Shown here in pieces: positions 48,163-58,763 of a stretch of 64,000 bases of DNA. Within the stretch, counting starts at the first letter, position 1. Every line of letters starts with the position of its first letter. The position numbers and the translations under genes were made by a program. The notes beneath the pieces were generated by a model. That model was not told the DNA's origin, made no database searches, and worked only from the letters and a program-made list of their open reading frames with translations. The stretch is taken from NCBI RefSeq assembly GCF_000159315.1, contig NZ_GG669993.1, forward strand, positions 170,351 through 234,350, read 5' to 3'. The stretch comes from Lentilactobacillus hilgardii DSM 20176 = ATCC 8290. GTDB lineage: Bacteria > Bacillota > Bacilli > Lactobacillales > Lactobacillaceae.

Positions 48163-49485
48163 ATGAGTAAAGAACTTTTAGGAGCTTTGTCAGCTCTTGA
48201 AGAAGAGAAGGGAATCAAAAAAGAGGTCGTTATCGAGGCCATGCAGGCGGCTTTGGTTTCTGCATATAAGCGAAACTATGGTCAAGCACAAAACGTTGAG
48301 GTTTCTTTTGATGGAACCAAAGGCGAAATGCATGTGTATTCTGTTAAAACCGTTGTTGAAACCGTGACTGATGATCAGATGCAGGTCTCATTGGATGATG
48401 CTTTACAGATTAATAAAGGGTATGAAATAGGGGATGACATTAAGTTCGAAGTGACCCCTAAAAACTTTGGACGAATTGCTGCTCAAACAGCAAAGCAAGT
48501 GATTATGCAGCGGGTTCGCGAGGCTGAACGTGAAAATATTTTTGATGAATATTCAAAATATGAAGACGATTTAGTGACAGGGACTGTTGAACGTCAGGAT
48601 ACCCGTTTTGTCTATATTAATTTGGATAAAGTCGAAGCTGTTATGGGCCCTCGTGATCAGATGCCTAATGAGGTTTATCGCCCTCAAGAACGTATAAAAG
48701 TTTATGTTACAAGAGTTGAAAATGCAACCAAGGGGCCCCAAGTCTTTGTCAGCCGAACAGATCCAGGGATGCTTAAACGGCTCTTTGAACAAGAAGTTCC
48801 TGAGATTTATGATGGAACAGTTGAGATTGTATCGATTGCTCGTGAAGCGGGTGACCGTGCAAAAGTTGCTGTTCGATCTAATAACTCGGATATTGATCCT
48901 GTCGGAACTGCTGTTGGTCCCAAGGGTCAGCGAGTTCAGACAATTGTTAACGAGCTGCATGGTGAAAACATGGATATTGTTGAGTGGGATGAGGATGACG
49001 CGCGATACATTGCTAATGCATTAAACCCTGCCGAAGTTATCGACGTTATTTTTGAAGATGATAATGATCGTGCCTGCACTGTGATTGTTCCTGATTATCA
49101 ATTGTCGCTGGCCATTGGCAAACGTGGTCAAAATGCTCGTCTAGCTGCAAAATTGACTGGTTTTAAGATTGATATCAAATCTGAAACGGAAGCTAAAGAG
49201 TTCCTTGCTGAAAGAAAGCAAAAAGCACAGCAGGCGGAAAACGAAGATGAAGGTACAACAGAAGAATCAGAAACTGCTGAGCCGGACCAAGAGACTTCTG
49301 GCGAGGTTGTTGACACTGACAGTCAAGAAGTTCAAACTGAATCCGATGAAGATGTTGAAGCAGATGCTCAAGATGATCAATCAGATAATGTTGAAAAACC
49401 AAGTGATCATATAGATGATGCCGATTCTTCTGATCATACAGAAGATACTTCATCGGATGAGAACCCATCTTCAAATCAAGATTAA
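48163..49485 (+). CDS. nusA: Transcription factor NusA with a long acidic tail
   Basis: 440 residues. Binds RNA polymerase and controls pausing, termination and antitermination. Seen: N-terminal RNAP-binding domain (about 1-125), S1 domain (about 132-200), KH1/KH2 (about 200-345, with VGPKGQRVQTIVNEL and SLAIGKRGQNARLAAKL). After residue 350 the protein is about 90 residues of Glu, Asp, Ser and Gln; Bacillus NusA (371) lacks most of this. ATG 48163 behind AAAGGAGA. Confidence 0.97.
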   Translation: MSKELLGALSALEEEKGIKKEVVIEAMQAALVSAYKRNYGQAQNVEVSFDGTKGEMHVYSVKTVVETVTDDQMQVSLDDALQINKGYEIGDDIKFEVTPKNFGRIAAQTAKQVIMQRVREAERENIFDEYSKYEDDLVTGTVERQDTRFVYINLDKVEAVMGPRDQMPNEVYRPQERIKVYVTRVENATKGPQVFVSRTDPGMLKRLFEQEVPEIYDGTVEIVSIAREAGDRAKVAVRSNNSDIDPVGTAVGPKGQRVQTIVNELHGENMDIVEWDEDDARYIANALNPAEVIDVIFEDDNDRACTVIVPDYQLSLAIGKRGQNARLAAKLTGFKIDIKSETEAKEFLAERKQKAQQAENEDEGTTEESETAEPDQETSGEVVDTDSQEVQTESDEDVEADAQDDQSDNVEKPSDHIDDADSSDHTEDTSSDENPSSNQD

Positions 49486-49504
49486 CTCTTAGGAGGCGAT
49501 CATT

Positions 49505-49804
49505 ATGAAAAAAAGAAAAATCCCAATGCGTAAAGATATCGTCACTGGCGAAATGGCTCCCAAAAAGGAGCTGGTGAGAATCGTTCGTGACTCTGAGGGC
49601 AACGTTTCAATAGATGAAACAGGAAAGAAGTCAGGTCGGGGCGCTTATATCTCTATTAATGTAGATATTGCCAAAAAGGCTAAAGAAGAGCATGTGTTCG
49701 AAAAAGTATTTTCAACTCAAATTGACGGTGACTTTTACGATGATCTGATCGCGTATGTTGATCATAAGCAGGCTCGAAAAGAGTTGTTTGAGAATGGACA
49801 ATAA
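49505..49804 (+). CDS. ylxR: YlxR family RNA-binding protein (RnpM)
   Basis: 99 residues, basic. Seen: RKIPMRKDIVTGEMAPKKEL, IVRDSEGNVSID and GRGAYISINVDIAKKAK, the family landmarks. In Bacillus the homologue binds RNase P RNA and modulates it. AGGAGG precedes ATG 49505. Its end overlaps ylxQ by 11 bases. Confidence 0.94.
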   Translation: MKKRKIPMRKDIVTGEMAPKKELVRIVRDSEGNVSIDETGKKSGRGAYISINVDIAKKAKEEHVFEKVFSTQIDGDFYDDLIAYVDHKQARKELFENGQ

Positions 49805-50111
49805 TCAAGCAATCCTTAATTTTCTCGGAATTGCCAAGCGAGCAAACAAAATTGTATCTGGTGAGAATACGCTTTTATCTGAAATAAGAAACGGAAAGGT
49901 CCATTTCTTATTTATTGCATCGGATACCGGACCGTCTACAAGCAAGAAATTTCTTGATAAGTCAAATTACTATCACGTATCTGTCAATACAATGCACACT
50001 AAAGAGGTATTAAGTAACGCTATCGGAATGAAAAGAACCATTATCGGAATCAAAGACCAGGGAATTTCAAAAAAAATGATTGAATTAACAAATAGGATAA
50101 AGGGAGAGTGA
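49794..50111 (+). CDS. ylxQ: YlxQ, L7Ae-family K-turn RNA-binding protein
   Basis: 105 residues. Seen: [20 protein letters not shown] and [16 protein letters not shown], typical of the L7Ae/L30e fold. ATG 49794 lies inside the end of ylxR; the frame is open 13 codons further up, but YlxQ proteins begin with this [12 protein letters not shown] segment. Followed by infB after 4 bases. Confidence 0.93.
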   Translation: MDNNQAILNFLGIAKRANKIVSGENTLLSEIRNGKVHFLFIASDTGPSTSKKFLDKSNYYHVSVNTMHTKEVLSNAIGMKRTIIGIKDQGISKKMIELTNRIKGE

Positions 50112-50115
50112 TTAT

Positions 50116-52626
50116 ATGCGGAAAAAGCGAATTTATGAATTAGCCAAAGAACTCAACATCTCCAGTAAAAAAATTATCGATGAGGCCAGCAAACGTGGTG
50201 TTGCTGTGAAAAACCATATGTCAACAGTTGATGCAAATCAAGAAAAACAAATTCGACAATTATTCAAAAAAAATGGTACTTCAGATAGAACACAAAATAG
50301 TCAAAGCGGCCATTCATCGGTAAGTAATGGTCGTCATACAACTCGATCCGATCGTCATAATGCCCAGCAGGGTCAAAGCTCGGAACGGTCAAATCAATCT
50401 AATCATTCTCAAGGTGAAAATCGGAGCCAACGTGCCAATAATCATTCAGAGAATAAAAATAGTTCTTCTCAAGGAAGACGAGAGACAACCCGTAATAGTG
50501 CTGGTACCAATCGTCAAAGCAGTCAAAATAATCATAGTAACAATCGTAATCGCACTCAACGAAATAATGATTCTGGTACGCGCTCCAATAATACACAGTC
50601 TAGAACTAATAATAATGCGCACACTAGTTCGGCAACTAATACAAGCAACAGTAATAGCACCAGTCGTCAGAGTCGCCCAAGTACCAATAATGCAAATCAT
50701 CGCAATACTGGCAGTGGCCGGTTTGGCGGTAGCTTAAATCGCCGTAATAATAGTGGTGGTTCGAGAAAGGCTAATAAAAAACGCAATAAGAAACAGCGTA
50801 AGCAACAAAACCAACGACTTCGTCAAGTCGAGCATCACGGGGCTCCAGAAAGAAAGGCACGTCCGTTACCAACGGTTCTTGAGTACGAAGATGGTATGAA
50901 TGCACAAGATCTTGGTAAGATTATGCATCGTGAGCCGGCTGAAATTGTTAAGAAGTTGTTCATGTTAGGTGTTATGGTTAATCAGAACCAGTCTTTGGAT
51001 AAAGATACAATTGAAATTCTGGCTGCTGATTATGGGATTGAAGCCAAAGAAAAGATTCATGAGGATTTATCCAACCTTGATGAAATCTTTGAAAAAGAAA
51101 TGAAGAATGCAAAGCATTTAGTTTCACGTCCACCAGTTGTCACAATCATGGGGCACGTTGATCATGGTAAGACAACTTTGCTGGATCATTTGCGTCATTC
51201 TCATATTACTGCCGGTGAAGCTGGTGGCATTACCCAGGCAATTGGTGCTTATCAAGTCCGTCATGGCGATAACATCATTACATTCCTTGATACACCTGGT
51301 CATGCGGCCTTCACTGAAATGAGAGCTCGTGGTGCTAATATCACTGATATCACAGTTTTAGTGGTTGCAGCTGATGACGGTGTCATGCCCCAAACAATCG
51401 AGGCGATTAACCATGCCCGTGCAGCCGAAACACCGATTATTGTCGCAATTAATAAAATTGATAAACCCGATGCTAATCCTGAACATGTAACGGAACAGTT
51501 GAGTAAATACAATTTAATCCCCGAAGACTGGGGTGGCGACACCATTTTTGTTGATATTTCGGCTAAATTTGGTAAGAATATCGACGAATTGCTCGACATG
51601 ATCATTCTTGAATCGGAAATGCTTGAATTAAAAGCAGATCCTGATCAACCTGCTGTTGGTTCCGTTATTGAAGCCCGTCTTGATCAAGGACAGGGACCTG
51701 TCGCAACGTTACTTGTTCAACAAGGAACGTTGAAAGTCGGGGATCCTATTGTTGTTGGCAACACATTTGGACGAGTGAGAACAATGACTAACGAACGTGG
51801 TCGAGATCTTAAAAAAGTGACACCATCAATGCCGGTATCAATTACCGGATTGAACGATGTTCCTGAAGCAGGAGATCGATTCGTTGTCTTTTCAGATGAA
51901 AAAACTGCACGTTCTGTTGGTGAAGAACGAGCTGAAGAAGCACAGATTCAAGAACGTCGAAAGACCAACCGGGTTACGCTTGATAACTTGTTTGATTCCC
52001 TTGAAGAAGGTGAAATGAAGGAAGTTGATATCGTCATCAAGGCTGATGTTCAAGGATCTGTTGAAGCTTTGGCAAACAGTCTTAAGAAAATTGAGGTAAA
52101 GGGTGTTAAAGTCAACATCATCCATTCTGGTGTTGGTGCCATCAACGAAAGCGATGTTGCTTTAGCTGAAGCAAGTAACGCGATTATTATTGGATTTAAC
52201 GTTCGTCCAACACCTCAAGCCAAGTCACAAGCAGATAGTGATCATGTTGATATTCGTCTCCATCAAGTTATTTACAATGCAATTGATGAAGTTGAATCAG
52301 CCATGAAAGGTATGCTTGCGCCAACTTATAAGGAAGAAGTTACTGGTGAAGTAGAAGTTCGTGAGATTTACAAAGCTTCCAAAGTTGGTACTATTGCCGG
52401 TGGTATGGTTGTTGACGGTGTTGTTAACAAAGACAGTAAAGTTCGTTTAATTCGTGACGGTGTCGTTGTTTATACTGGAGAATTAAATAGTTTGAAACGT
52501 TTTAAAGATGATGTTAACCAGGTTAAACAAGGATTCGAACTCGGTCTTACAATTAAAGATTATAATGACATCAAGGTTGGCGATGTTATTGAAGCCTATA
52601 TTATGAAAGAAGTTCCAGTTAAGTAG
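50116..52626 (+). CDS. infB: Translation initiation factor IF-2 with an Asn/Ser/Arg-rich linker
   Basis: 836 residues. GTPase that places initiator tRNA on the 30S subunit. Seen: IF2-N domain (about 1-53), a low-complexity basic linker (about 57-240) rich in Asn, Ser, Arg and Thr, a second IF2-N-like part (about 255-310), the G domain from about 340 ([20 protein letters not shown]), and domains II-IV to the C-terminus. AGGGAGAG precedes ATG 50116. ATG or GTG internal starts could give shorter forms, as in E. coli; this is not visible. Confidence 0.98.
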   Translation: MRKKRIYELAKELNISSKKIIDEASKRGVAVKNHMSTVDANQEKQIRQLFKKNGTSDRTQNSQSGHSSVSNGRHTTRSDRHNAQQGQSSERSNQSNHSQGENRSQRANNHSENKNSSSQGRRETTRNSAGTNRQSSQNNHSNNRNRTQRNNDSGTRSNNTQSRTNNNAHTSSATNTSNSNSTSRQSRPSTNNANHRNTGSGRFGGSLNRRNNSGGSRKANKKRNKKQRKQQNQRLRQVEHHGAPERKARPLPTVLEYEDGMNAQDLGKIMHREPAEIVKKLFMLGVMVNQNQSLDKDTIEILAADYGIEAKEKIHEDLSNLDEIFEKEMKNAKHLVSRPPVVTIMGHVDHGKTTLLDHLRHSHITAGEAGGITQAIGAYQVRHGDNIITFLDTPGHAAFTEMRARGANITDITVLVVAADDGVMPQTIEAINHARAAETPIIVAINKIDKPDANPEHVTEQLSKYNLIPEDWGGDTIFVDISAKFGKNIDELLDMIILESEMLELKADPDQPAVGSVIEARLDQGQGPVATLLVQQGTLKVGDPIVVGNTFGRVRTMTNERGRDLKKVTPSMPVSITGLNDVPEAGDRFVVFSDEKTARSVGEERAEEAQIQERRKTNRVTLDNLFDSLEEGEMKEVDIVIKADVQGSVEALANSLKKIEVKGVKVNIIHSGVGAINESDVALAEASNAIIIGFNVRPTPQAKSQADSDHVDIRLHQVIYNAIDEVESAMKGMLAPTYKEEVTGEVEVREIYKASKVGTIAGGMVVDGVVNKDSKVRLIRDGVVVYTGELNSLKRFKDDVNQVKQGFELGLTIKDYNDIKVGDVIEAYIMKEVPVK

Positions 52627-52693
52627 TTTAACTAAATGATTTTTTGGCAATAAAAGTTGTTATTTTATATTAAATGTTTGGAGGTGTATTTAT

Positions 52694-53044
52694 ATGGCTC
52701 ATTATCGTGTTGGTCGTTTAGAGCAGGAAATCCAGCGTGAGGTAAATGATATTTTACTAAAACGAGTTCGGGACCCAAGAGTTCAGGGCGTCACATTGAC
52801 GGGGGTTGAGGTAACTGGTGATTTACAGCAAGCCACCATTTATTACAGCATTCTTTCTGATGACAAGGCTGATGAGGAAACCACTGCAAAGGGACTTGAA
52901 AAGGCTACCGGATTGATTCGTGGTGAACTTGGCTCGCGTTTAAGCATTTATAAAACACCGGAAATCAAGTTTGAATTGGATACTTCTGTTCAGTATGGTG
53001 ACAAAATCGATCGTCTCATTAATAAATTAAAGCGTGAAGATTAA
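52694..53044 (+). CDS. rbfA: Ribosome-binding factor A
   Basis: 116 residues. Late 30S maturation factor. Seen: HYRVGRLEQEIQREVNDILL, VRDPRVQGVTLTGVEVTGDL and RLSIYKTPEIKFELDTSV, the KH-like RbfA fold. TGGAGG precedes ATG 52694. No ylxP gene lies between infB and rbfA, unlike in Bacillus. A hairpin terminator follows. Confidence 0.97.
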   Translation: MAHYRVGRLEQEIQREVNDILLKRVRDPRVQGVTLTGVEVTGDLQQATIYYSILSDDKADEETTAKGLEKATGLIRGELGSRLSIYKTPEIKFELDTSVQYGDKIDRLINKLKRED

Positions 53045-53065
53045 TAAATTTGATTTTTGACAAAG

Positions 53066-53100
53066 ACTGCTTCAGCTACTAATGGCTGGGCAGTTTTTTT
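53066..53100 (+). terminator. Intrinsic terminator after rbfA
   Basis: ACTGC, CAGC, 7-base loop, GGCTG, GCAGT, then T7. A TGa-TATACT extended -10 for truB follows at 53102-53110. Confidence 0.85.
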
Positions 53101-53140
53101 GTGATATACTTTTAGTAACTGAATTTTTTAGGAGAAGCCG

Positions 53141-54052
53141 ATGGATGGAGTAATTGCATTATACAAAGAACGTGGTATGACGAGTCATGATTGTATTAGT
53201 CGACTACGGAAAATTTTACACACAAAAAAAATTGGGCATACTGGCACACTTGATCCTAATGTTGACGGTGTTTTGCCTATATGTATTGGACAAGCAACTA
53301 AAATTAGTGAACTGTTAATGGGATCCGGTAAGGTTTATCGTGGTTCAATCACGCTGGGAATGGCTTATGATACAGAAGACCTGGATGGACATTTAATTGC
53401 TACCAAGGCAATCGAAAGGCCATTATCTTCTGAACAAATCGATGGTTTGTTACAAAAATTAACGGGTCATATTATGCAGGTGCCACCAATGTATTCAGCC
53501 GTTAAAATCAACGGTCATAAACTTTATGAATATGCTCGAAGAGGCGAAGTTATTCATCGAGAGCCACGTCCAATTTTTATTCAATCTTTCAAACAGACAA
53601 AGGTATCAAGTTTTGATGAAAAAAAACAGACTCAAACAATCTTTTTTGAGGTTGCCTGTTCAAAAGGAACGTATGTCAGAACATTAGCTGTCGATTTTGG
53701 AAAACTGATAAACACACCATCTGTGATGTCATCACTTACCCGAATCAAAAGCGGTGGTTTTGATATTTCGCAGTGTGTTACGTTGGAACAAGTTGACAAA
53801 GCCTCAGGCAGTGATACACTGTCTGACATTATTGAGCCATTATCAACCGCTCTTTCCGATTATCCTGCTTATCAGCTTGATGACAGTCGTTGGAAAATAA
53901 TATCAAATGGCGGTTTTTTGGATCAAAGTATTTTACCTGACCGCGAACCTATTGTTAGATTGGTTTATCAGGGAGAAACAAAAGCGCTCTATCAATTCGA
54001 TGAACCCAAAAAAGTTTATCGACCTTTTAAGATGTTCTTGAAAAATAATTAA
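53141..54052 (+). CDS. truB: tRNA pseudouridine-55 synthase TruB
   Basis: 303 residues. Seen: GVIALYKERGMTSHDCISR, the catalytic GHTGTLDPNVDGVLPI with its Asp, YRGSITLGMAYDTEDLDG and the CSKGTYVRTLAVDFG block, then a PUA-like C-terminal part. AGGAG precedes ATG 53141. Probably read from its own promoter after the rbfA terminator, with ribF. Confidence 0.97.
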   Translation: MDGVIALYKERGMTSHDCISRLRKILHTKKIGHTGTLDPNVDGVLPICIGQATKISELLMGSGKVYRGSITLGMAYDTEDLDGHLIATKAIERPLSSEQIDGLLQKLTGHIMQVPPMYSAVKINGHKLYEYARRGEVIHREPRPIFIQSFKQTKVSSFDEKKQTQTIFFEVACSKGTYVRTLAVDFGKLINTPSVMSSLTRIKSGGFDISQCVTLEQVDKASGSDTLSDIIEPLSTALSDYPAYQLDDSRWKIISNGGFLDQSILPDREPIVRLVYQGETKALYQFDEPKKVYRPFKMFLKNN

Positions 54053-54069
54053 CGAGGAGAAACTGCAAG

Positions 54070-55026
54070 ATGGATATTATTAAGCTTCATTATCCTCTCG
54101 ATGATGATTGCCAATCTAAGGATAAAACAGTGATTGCTATGGGATTTTTTGATGGTTTTCATACGGGTCACCAAGCTGTTTTACAGCGGGCAAAAGAAGA
54201 AGCTCAAAAGCATGGTACCAAATTGGTTGTATTAACGTATGATCATCATCCGGCACTTGTTTATAAAAAAATGTCGTCACATGAAAAACGATATATTACA
54301 CTGCTGGATTATAAGCTTAAGCTGTTTAAAGAATTTGGCGTTGACGAGGTATTACTAGTTAACTATTCTTATCAATTTCAAAGCCAATCACCTCAAGAGT
54401 TCATTCAGCACTTTTTAAGCCGTTTTAACCCCATAGCTGTGGTTGCAGGTTTTGACCATACTTATGGCGGCGAACCAGCAGATAACATGGTGAACTTGCC
54501 AAAGTACGTCAATGGCGCATTTAAAGTTATCACAGTGCCGGCACTCAAGCAAAACGATCAAAAAGTGAGTTCTACTCAAATTCGCAATAATTTGGATAAT
54601 GGGCATATTGAAAAGGTTAATCAATTGTTGGGTCGTCCCTTCCAGACCGAAGGTGTGATTGTTCACGGTGAGGAGCGCGGTCGGTTATTGGGCTATCCAA
54701 CTGCTAATGTTGAGCATTCGGAGTACCAATGGCTTCCAACGATTGGCATTTATATTGTCACTGTTGAAATTGGCAGGAAAAAGTATCTGGGGATGGCATC
54801 AATAGGTAAGAATGTGACATTTTCTGATAATGGTCCAATGACTGTTGAAATTAATTTGATCGACTTTCATCAAAATATTTATGGTGAAGTCGTTAGAGTC
54901 AATTGGCTGTCACATGGGCGGGGAGAAATTAAATTTAAAACCGCTGACGATTTAGTTGAGCAACTTGATAGAGATGAGCAGGATACTCGCCATTATCTAT
55001 CGGAACATCCAGATATCTTAAATTAG
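54070..55026 (+). CDS. ribF: Bifunctional riboflavin kinase/FAD synthetase
   Basis: 318 residues. Makes FMN and FAD from riboflavin. Seen: the N-terminal nucleotidyltransferase domain (MGFFDGFHTGHQAVL, VAGFDHTYGG, SSTQIRN) and the C-terminal flavokinase domain (GRLLGYPTANV, YLGMASIGKN, EINLIDFHQNIYGE). GAGGAG before ATG 54070. Pairs with truB as in Bacillus; no FMN riboswitch is seen. Confidence 0.97.
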   Translation: MDIIKLHYPLDDDCQSKDKTVIAMGFFDGFHTGHQAVLQRAKEEAQKHGTKLVVLTYDHHPALVYKKMSSHEKRYITLLDYKLKLFKEFGVDEVLLVNYSYQFQSQSPQEFIQHFLSRFNPIAVVAGFDHTYGGEPADNMVNLPKYVNGAFKVITVPALKQNDQKVSSTQIRNNLDNGHIEKVNQLLGRPFQTEGVIVHGEERGRLLGYPTANVEHSEYQWLPTIGIYIVTVEIGRKKYLGMASIGKNVTFSDNGPMTVEINLIDFHQNIYGEVVRVNWLSHGRGEIKFKTADDLVEQLDRDEQDTRHYLSEHPDILN

Positions 55027-55031
55027 CACTA

Positions 55032-55058
55032 TTAGCACTCAAACGAATTTATTGCTAA
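55032..55058. promoter_or_regulatory. Second, imperfect CIRCE element
   Basis: TTAGCACTC, a 9-base spacer and TATTGCTAA: the left arm is perfect and the right arm matches 7 of 9. It lies 18 bases upstream of the hrcA -35. Confidence 0.7.
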
Positions 55059-55075
55059 AAATCGTTGATAATCCC

Positions 55076-55104
55076 TTGACTTATAACACATGGTTTGTTA
55101 AATT
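55076..55104 (+). promoter_or_regulatory. Sigma-A promoter of hrcA-grpE-dnaK
   Basis: TTGACT at 55076-55081, a 17-base spacer and TAAATT at 55099-55104 with extended TGt. It is bracketed by the two CIRCE elements. Confidence 0.75.
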
Positions 55105-55115
55105 ATAAATGTGCC

Positions 55116-55142
55116 TTAGCACTCGAATACTATGAGTGCTAA
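55116..55142. promoter_or_regulatory. CIRCE element (HrcA operator)
   Basis: TTAGCACTC, 9-base spacer, GAGTGCTAA: perfect consensus, between the promoter and the hrcA start, in the transcribed leader. Confidence 0.97.
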
Positions 55143-55157
55143 AAAGAGGTGATGTTA

Positions 55158-56189
55158 GTGCTGACGGATAGGCAAAAAGATATTCTTAAAATAATCATTC
55201 GAGATTATACGAGGACGGGAATGCCAGTTGGTTCCAAGGCATTAGCTTCAGAATTTCCGACTCATGTTAGCTCTGCGACGGTTAGAAATGATATGGCTGC
55301 ACTTGAATCAAAGGGCTTAATCACAAAAACACATTTTTCATCCGGAAGGGTTCCATCCATGCAAGGTTATCGTTATTATGTTGACAATCTTGTTCAACCG
55401 GATCCGCTGGATGATAGTGCAGAAGATTTAATCAAAAGTTCTTTTAACATTGAGTTTAACCGAATTGACGAAATCATTCAGGAATCTGCAAAGGTGTTAT
55501 CCGATTTAACAAGTTATATGGCAGTCACTTTCAATCCTGAACCAGGAAATAATTTAAAATTGGGTGGCTTTCGACTTGTTAAACTGGATGATCGACAGGT
55601 AATGGCAATTATCGTTACTAATACTGGTCATGTGGTTGATAAGATTTTCCGGTTAACGAATGTTTCTTCGGAACAGCTGGAAACCATTGTTAACATTATC
55701 AATTCAGAGTTAGTTGGCAAACCCATTTCTCAGGTTGCCGATAAATTAAGAATTGATATTCCAATGTTAATGACGAAGTATATTCAGACACCCCAGGGAT
55801 TTTTGAAGATATTTGGTGAAATGCTTAGTGAAGCTGGTCGAGACAAAGTTCATGTCGACGGTAAACTTAACTTATTAAAGTTTGCGGAACGTCAAAACAT
55901 TGACAGGTTGAAGCCTCTATACAATCTTTTGGACACCGAAGATACTGTTCAAAAAATTATTAATCCTGATTCTCACGATGTTCAAGTTCGAATTGGAAGC
56001 GAGCTAAGAAACGATTTGTTAAAAGATTATAGTATTATCACTGGGACCTATGATTTAAATGAGTATGGACACGGTGTTATCGCTGTTATTGGACCAACCA
56101 GGATGCCTTACTCAAAGATTATTGGAATCGTTGGTGCATTAAGAGAAGAACTAACCAAAAAGCTTTTAGGGTACTATGATGATAACTAA
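55158..56189 (+). CDS. hrcA: Heat-inducible transcription repressor HrcA
   Basis: 343 residues. Binds CIRCE and represses class I heat-shock genes; folding depends on GroEL in known cases. Seen: winged helix (LTDRQKDILKIIIRDY, GMPVGSKAL, SSATVRNDMAALESKGLI) and the FSSGRVPSMQGYRYYVD block. GTG 55158 is chosen because GAGGTG lies 6 bases upstream; GTG 55149 and ATG 55152 overlap that site. Heads the hrcA-grpE-dnaK unit. Confidence 0.97.
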   Translation: MLTDRQKDILKIIIRDYTRTGMPVGSKALASEFPTHVSSATVRNDMAALESKGLITKTHFSSGRVPSMQGYRYYVDNLVQPDPLDDSAEDLIKSSFNIEFNRIDEIIQESAKVLSDLTSYMAVTFNPEPGNNLKLGGFRLVKLDDRQVMAIIVTNTGHVVDKIFRLTNVSSEQLETIVNIINSELVGKPISQVADKLRIDIPMLMTKYIQTPQGFLKIFGEMLSEAGRDKVHVDGKLNLLKFAERQNIDRLKPLYNLLDTEDTVQKIINPDSHDVQVRIGSELRNDLLKDYSIITGTYDLNEYGHGVIAVIGPTRMPYSKIIGIVGALREELTKKLLGYYDDN

Positions 56190-56207
56190 TTTTAAGGAGG
56201 CGATTGT

Positions 56208-56828
56208 TTGGCAGATAAAAAGGATGATTCATTAAAATCAAATGAGCCAGCAGACGATTTGGCTTCTAAAAATGATCATGGGCACGAAAAAGAAGTTCGA
56301 GATGCAAAGGCAGCAAAAAAGTCCGATTCTTCTAAAACTGAAAAGCATGATTCAGCAGATGAAGTTGTCAAGTTAAAGCAGACTGTAGTTAATTTGCAAA
56401 AAAAACTTGATGATATGGAAAATCGGTATTTAAGAGCTGAAGCTGATATAAAAAATATTCAAACTCATGCTAAGAAGGAACAGGCTGATTTGATTAAGTA
56501 TGATGGTCAGCAACTGGCACATGATATTTTGCCGATCGTTGATAACCTTCAACGCGCACTTGCAGTTGAAGCAACTGACGAGAATGGTAAACAATTAAAA
56601 AAGGGCGTTTCAATGGTATTCGAGCATTTAACTAAGGCACTGTCTGATAATGGTGTTGAGGAAATTGATGCATTGAACAAACCGTTCGATCCCAAACTTC
56701 AACAAGCGATTCAAACGACGACTGCTGATGAGAAGCATCCGGCCGATACTGTGGCGCAGGTTCTGCAAAGTGGTTACCGATTAAAAGATCGGGTTCTTCG
56801 ACCAGCAATGGTTGTCGTCGCAAAATAA
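56208..56828 (+). CDS. grpE: Nucleotide exchange factor GrpE
   Basis: 206 residues. Releases ADP from DnaK. Seen: an acidic N-terminal extension (about 1-50), a long coiled coil, YLRAEADIKNIQTHAKKEQ, HDILPIVDNLQRAL, and the C-terminal beta domain ending VLRPAMVVVAK. Start TTG 56208 behind AAGGAGG. Same CIRCE-controlled operon. Confidence 0.97.
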   Translation: MADKKDDSLKSNEPADDLASKNDHGHEKEVRDAKAAKKSDSSKTEKHDSADEVVKLKQTVVNLQKKLDDMENRYLRAEADIKNIQTHAKKEQADLIKYDGQQLAHDILPIVDNLQRALAVEATDENGKQLKKGVSMVFEHLTKALSDNGVEEIDALNKPFDPKLQQAIQTTTADEKHPADTVAQVLQSGYRLKDRVLRPAMVVVAK

Positions 56829-56854
56829 ATCTTTAAAGAAAAAGAGGATTATTT

Positions 56855-58741
56855 ATGGCAAGTAATAAAATTATCGGTATTGATTTAGGAACAACAAACT
56901 CTGCCGTTGCTGTATTGGAAGGCAACGAACCTAAGATTATTCCAAACCCGGAAGGTTCACGTACAACACCATCTGTCGTGGCATTTAAAGATGGCAAGCC
57001 TTCTGTTGGTGAAGTTGCAAAACGTCAGGAAATTACAAATCCAAATACTGTTCACTCCATTAAGAGTCATATGGGTGAACCGGGTTATACAGTTGATGTT
57101 GATGGCAAGAAGTATACGCCACAACAAATTTCAGCAATGATTCTTCAATATATTAAAGATTTTGCTGAGGATTACATTGGTGATAAAGTTGAAAATGCTG
57201 TTATTACTGTTCCAGCTTATTTCAACGATGCTCAGCGTCAAGCAACTAAAGATGCTGGTAAAATTGCAGGTTTAACTGTTAAGCGAATCATTAACGAACC
57301 TACTGCTGCAGCTTTGGCATATGGTCTTGATAAGCAAGATAAAGATGAAAAAGTTCTTGTTTACGATTTGGGTGGTGGTACTTTCGATGTTTCCATCCTT
57401 GAATTGGGCGATGGTGTCTTTCAAGTTCTTTCCACAAATGGTGATACCCATCTTGGTGGAGATGACTTTGATCAACGCGTAATGGATTGGTTAATTGACG
57501 GATTTAAGAAAGAAAACGGTGTTGACCTTTCAAAGGATAAGATGGCTCTTCAACGTTTAAAGGATGCTGCTGAAAAGGCCAAAAAAGATCTTTCCGGTGT
57601 CATTGAATCTGAAATCAGCTTGCCATTTATTTCAGCTGGTGAGAACGGACCTTTGCATTTGCAAACAACTTTGACCAGAGCTAAATTCAATGAATTAACT
57701 TCTGACTTGGTTGCAAAAACAAAGACACCGTTTGACAATGCTTTAAAAGATGCCGGTTTGCAAGTTTCAGACATTGATCAAGTTATTTTAAATGGTGGAT
57801 CAACTCGAATCCCTGCTGTTCAAGAAGCAGTTAAGTCATGGACAGGTAAGGATTCCAATCATTCAATCAACCCTGATGAAGCAGTTGCTTTGGGTGCTGC
57901 TGTCCAAGGCGGTGTCATTACTGGTGACGTTAAAGACGTTGTTTTACTTGACGTTACGCCATTGTCACTTGGTATTGAAACCATGGGTGGTGTCTTCACC
58001 AAGTTAATTGATCGTAATACCACTATTCCAACTTCCAAGTCACAAGTTTTCTCAACTGCCGCTGATAATCAACCAGCCGTTGACATTCACGTATTGCAGG
58101 GTGAACGTCCAATGGCAGCAGATGATAAAACACTTGGTCAATTTCAATTAACTGATATTCCAGCTGCTCCAAGAGGTGTTCCTCAAATTGAAGTCACATT
58201 TGATATCGATAAAAACGGTATTGTTAATGTATCTGCCAAGGATAAAGGCACAGGCAAGCAACAGAAGATTACCATTAAAGATTCCTCAGGACTTTCCGAT
58301 GACGAAATTAAAAAGATGATGAATGAAGCCAAGGAAAATGAGGAAGCCGATAAGAAGCGTAAGGAAACAGTTGACTTGAATAATGAAGTTGACCAATTAA
58401 TCTTCCAGACTGATAAGACACTTAAAGAAGTTAAGGGCAAGGTCTCAGATGATGAAATCAAAAAGGCTGAAGATGCTCGTGACGCACTGAAAAAAGCAAA
58501 GGAAGACAACAATGTTGATGATATGAAAGCTAAGAAAGATGATTTGAATAAGATCGTTCAAGACTTGGCAGTAAAATTGTATCAACAACAAGCTCCTAAA
58601 GATGGTCAAGGCCAATCAACTGATGGTCAACAACAGGGTAATACCGGATCATCTAATGGTGATTCATCTGACAAAGGTAACGATGATGGAACAGTCAATG
58701 GTGACTTCCATGAAGTTCACAACGACGATGATAAAAAGTAA
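56855..58741 (+). CDS. dnaK: Chaperone DnaK (Hsp70)
   Basis: 628 residues. Seen: ATPase domain ([54 protein letters not shown]), the linker [15 protein letters not shown], substrate domain, and a C-terminal Gln/Gly/Asn/Asp-rich tail. It lacks the E. coli-type insertion, as usual for Gram-positives. AAAGAGGA precedes ATG 56855. A terminator separates it from dnaJ. Confidence 0.99.
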   Translation: MASNKIIGIDLGTTNSAVAVLEGNEPKIIPNPEGSRTTPSVVAFKDGKPSVGEVAKRQEITNPNTVHSIKSHMGEPGYTVDVDGKKYTPQQISAMILQYIKDFAEDYIGDKVENAVITVPAYFNDAQRQATKDAGKIAGLTVKRIINEPTAAALAYGLDKQDKDEKVLVYDLGGGTFDVSILELGDGVFQVLSTNGDTHLGGDDFDQRVMDWLIDGFKKENGVDLSKDKMALQRLKDAAEKAKKDLSGVIESEISLPFISAGENGPLHLQTTLTRAKFNELTSDLVAKTKTPFDNALKDAGLQVSDIDQVILNGGSTRIPAVQEAVKSWTGKDSNHSINPDEAVALGAAVQGGVITGDVKDVVLLDVTPLSLGIETMGGVFTKLIDRNTTIPTSKSQVFSTAADNQPAVDIHVLQGERPMAADDKTLGQFQLTDIPAAPRGVPQIEVTFDIDKNGIVNVSAKDKGTGKQQKITIKDSSGLSDDEIKKMMNEAKENEEADKKRKETVDLNNEVDQLIFQTDKTLKEVKGKVSDDEIKKAEDARDALKKAKEDNNVDDMKAKKDDLNKIVQDLAVKLYQQQAPKDGQGQSTDGQQQGNTGSSNGDSSDKGNDDGTVNGDFHEVHNDDDKK

Positions 58742-58763
58742 TCTTTAGAATCGTATTAGAACA

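Noticed and set aside
50284..50840. Repetitive look of the infB linker as a possible CRISPR or tandem repeat
   Set aside because: No constant unit or spacing; it translates in frame as the disordered IF-2 linker.
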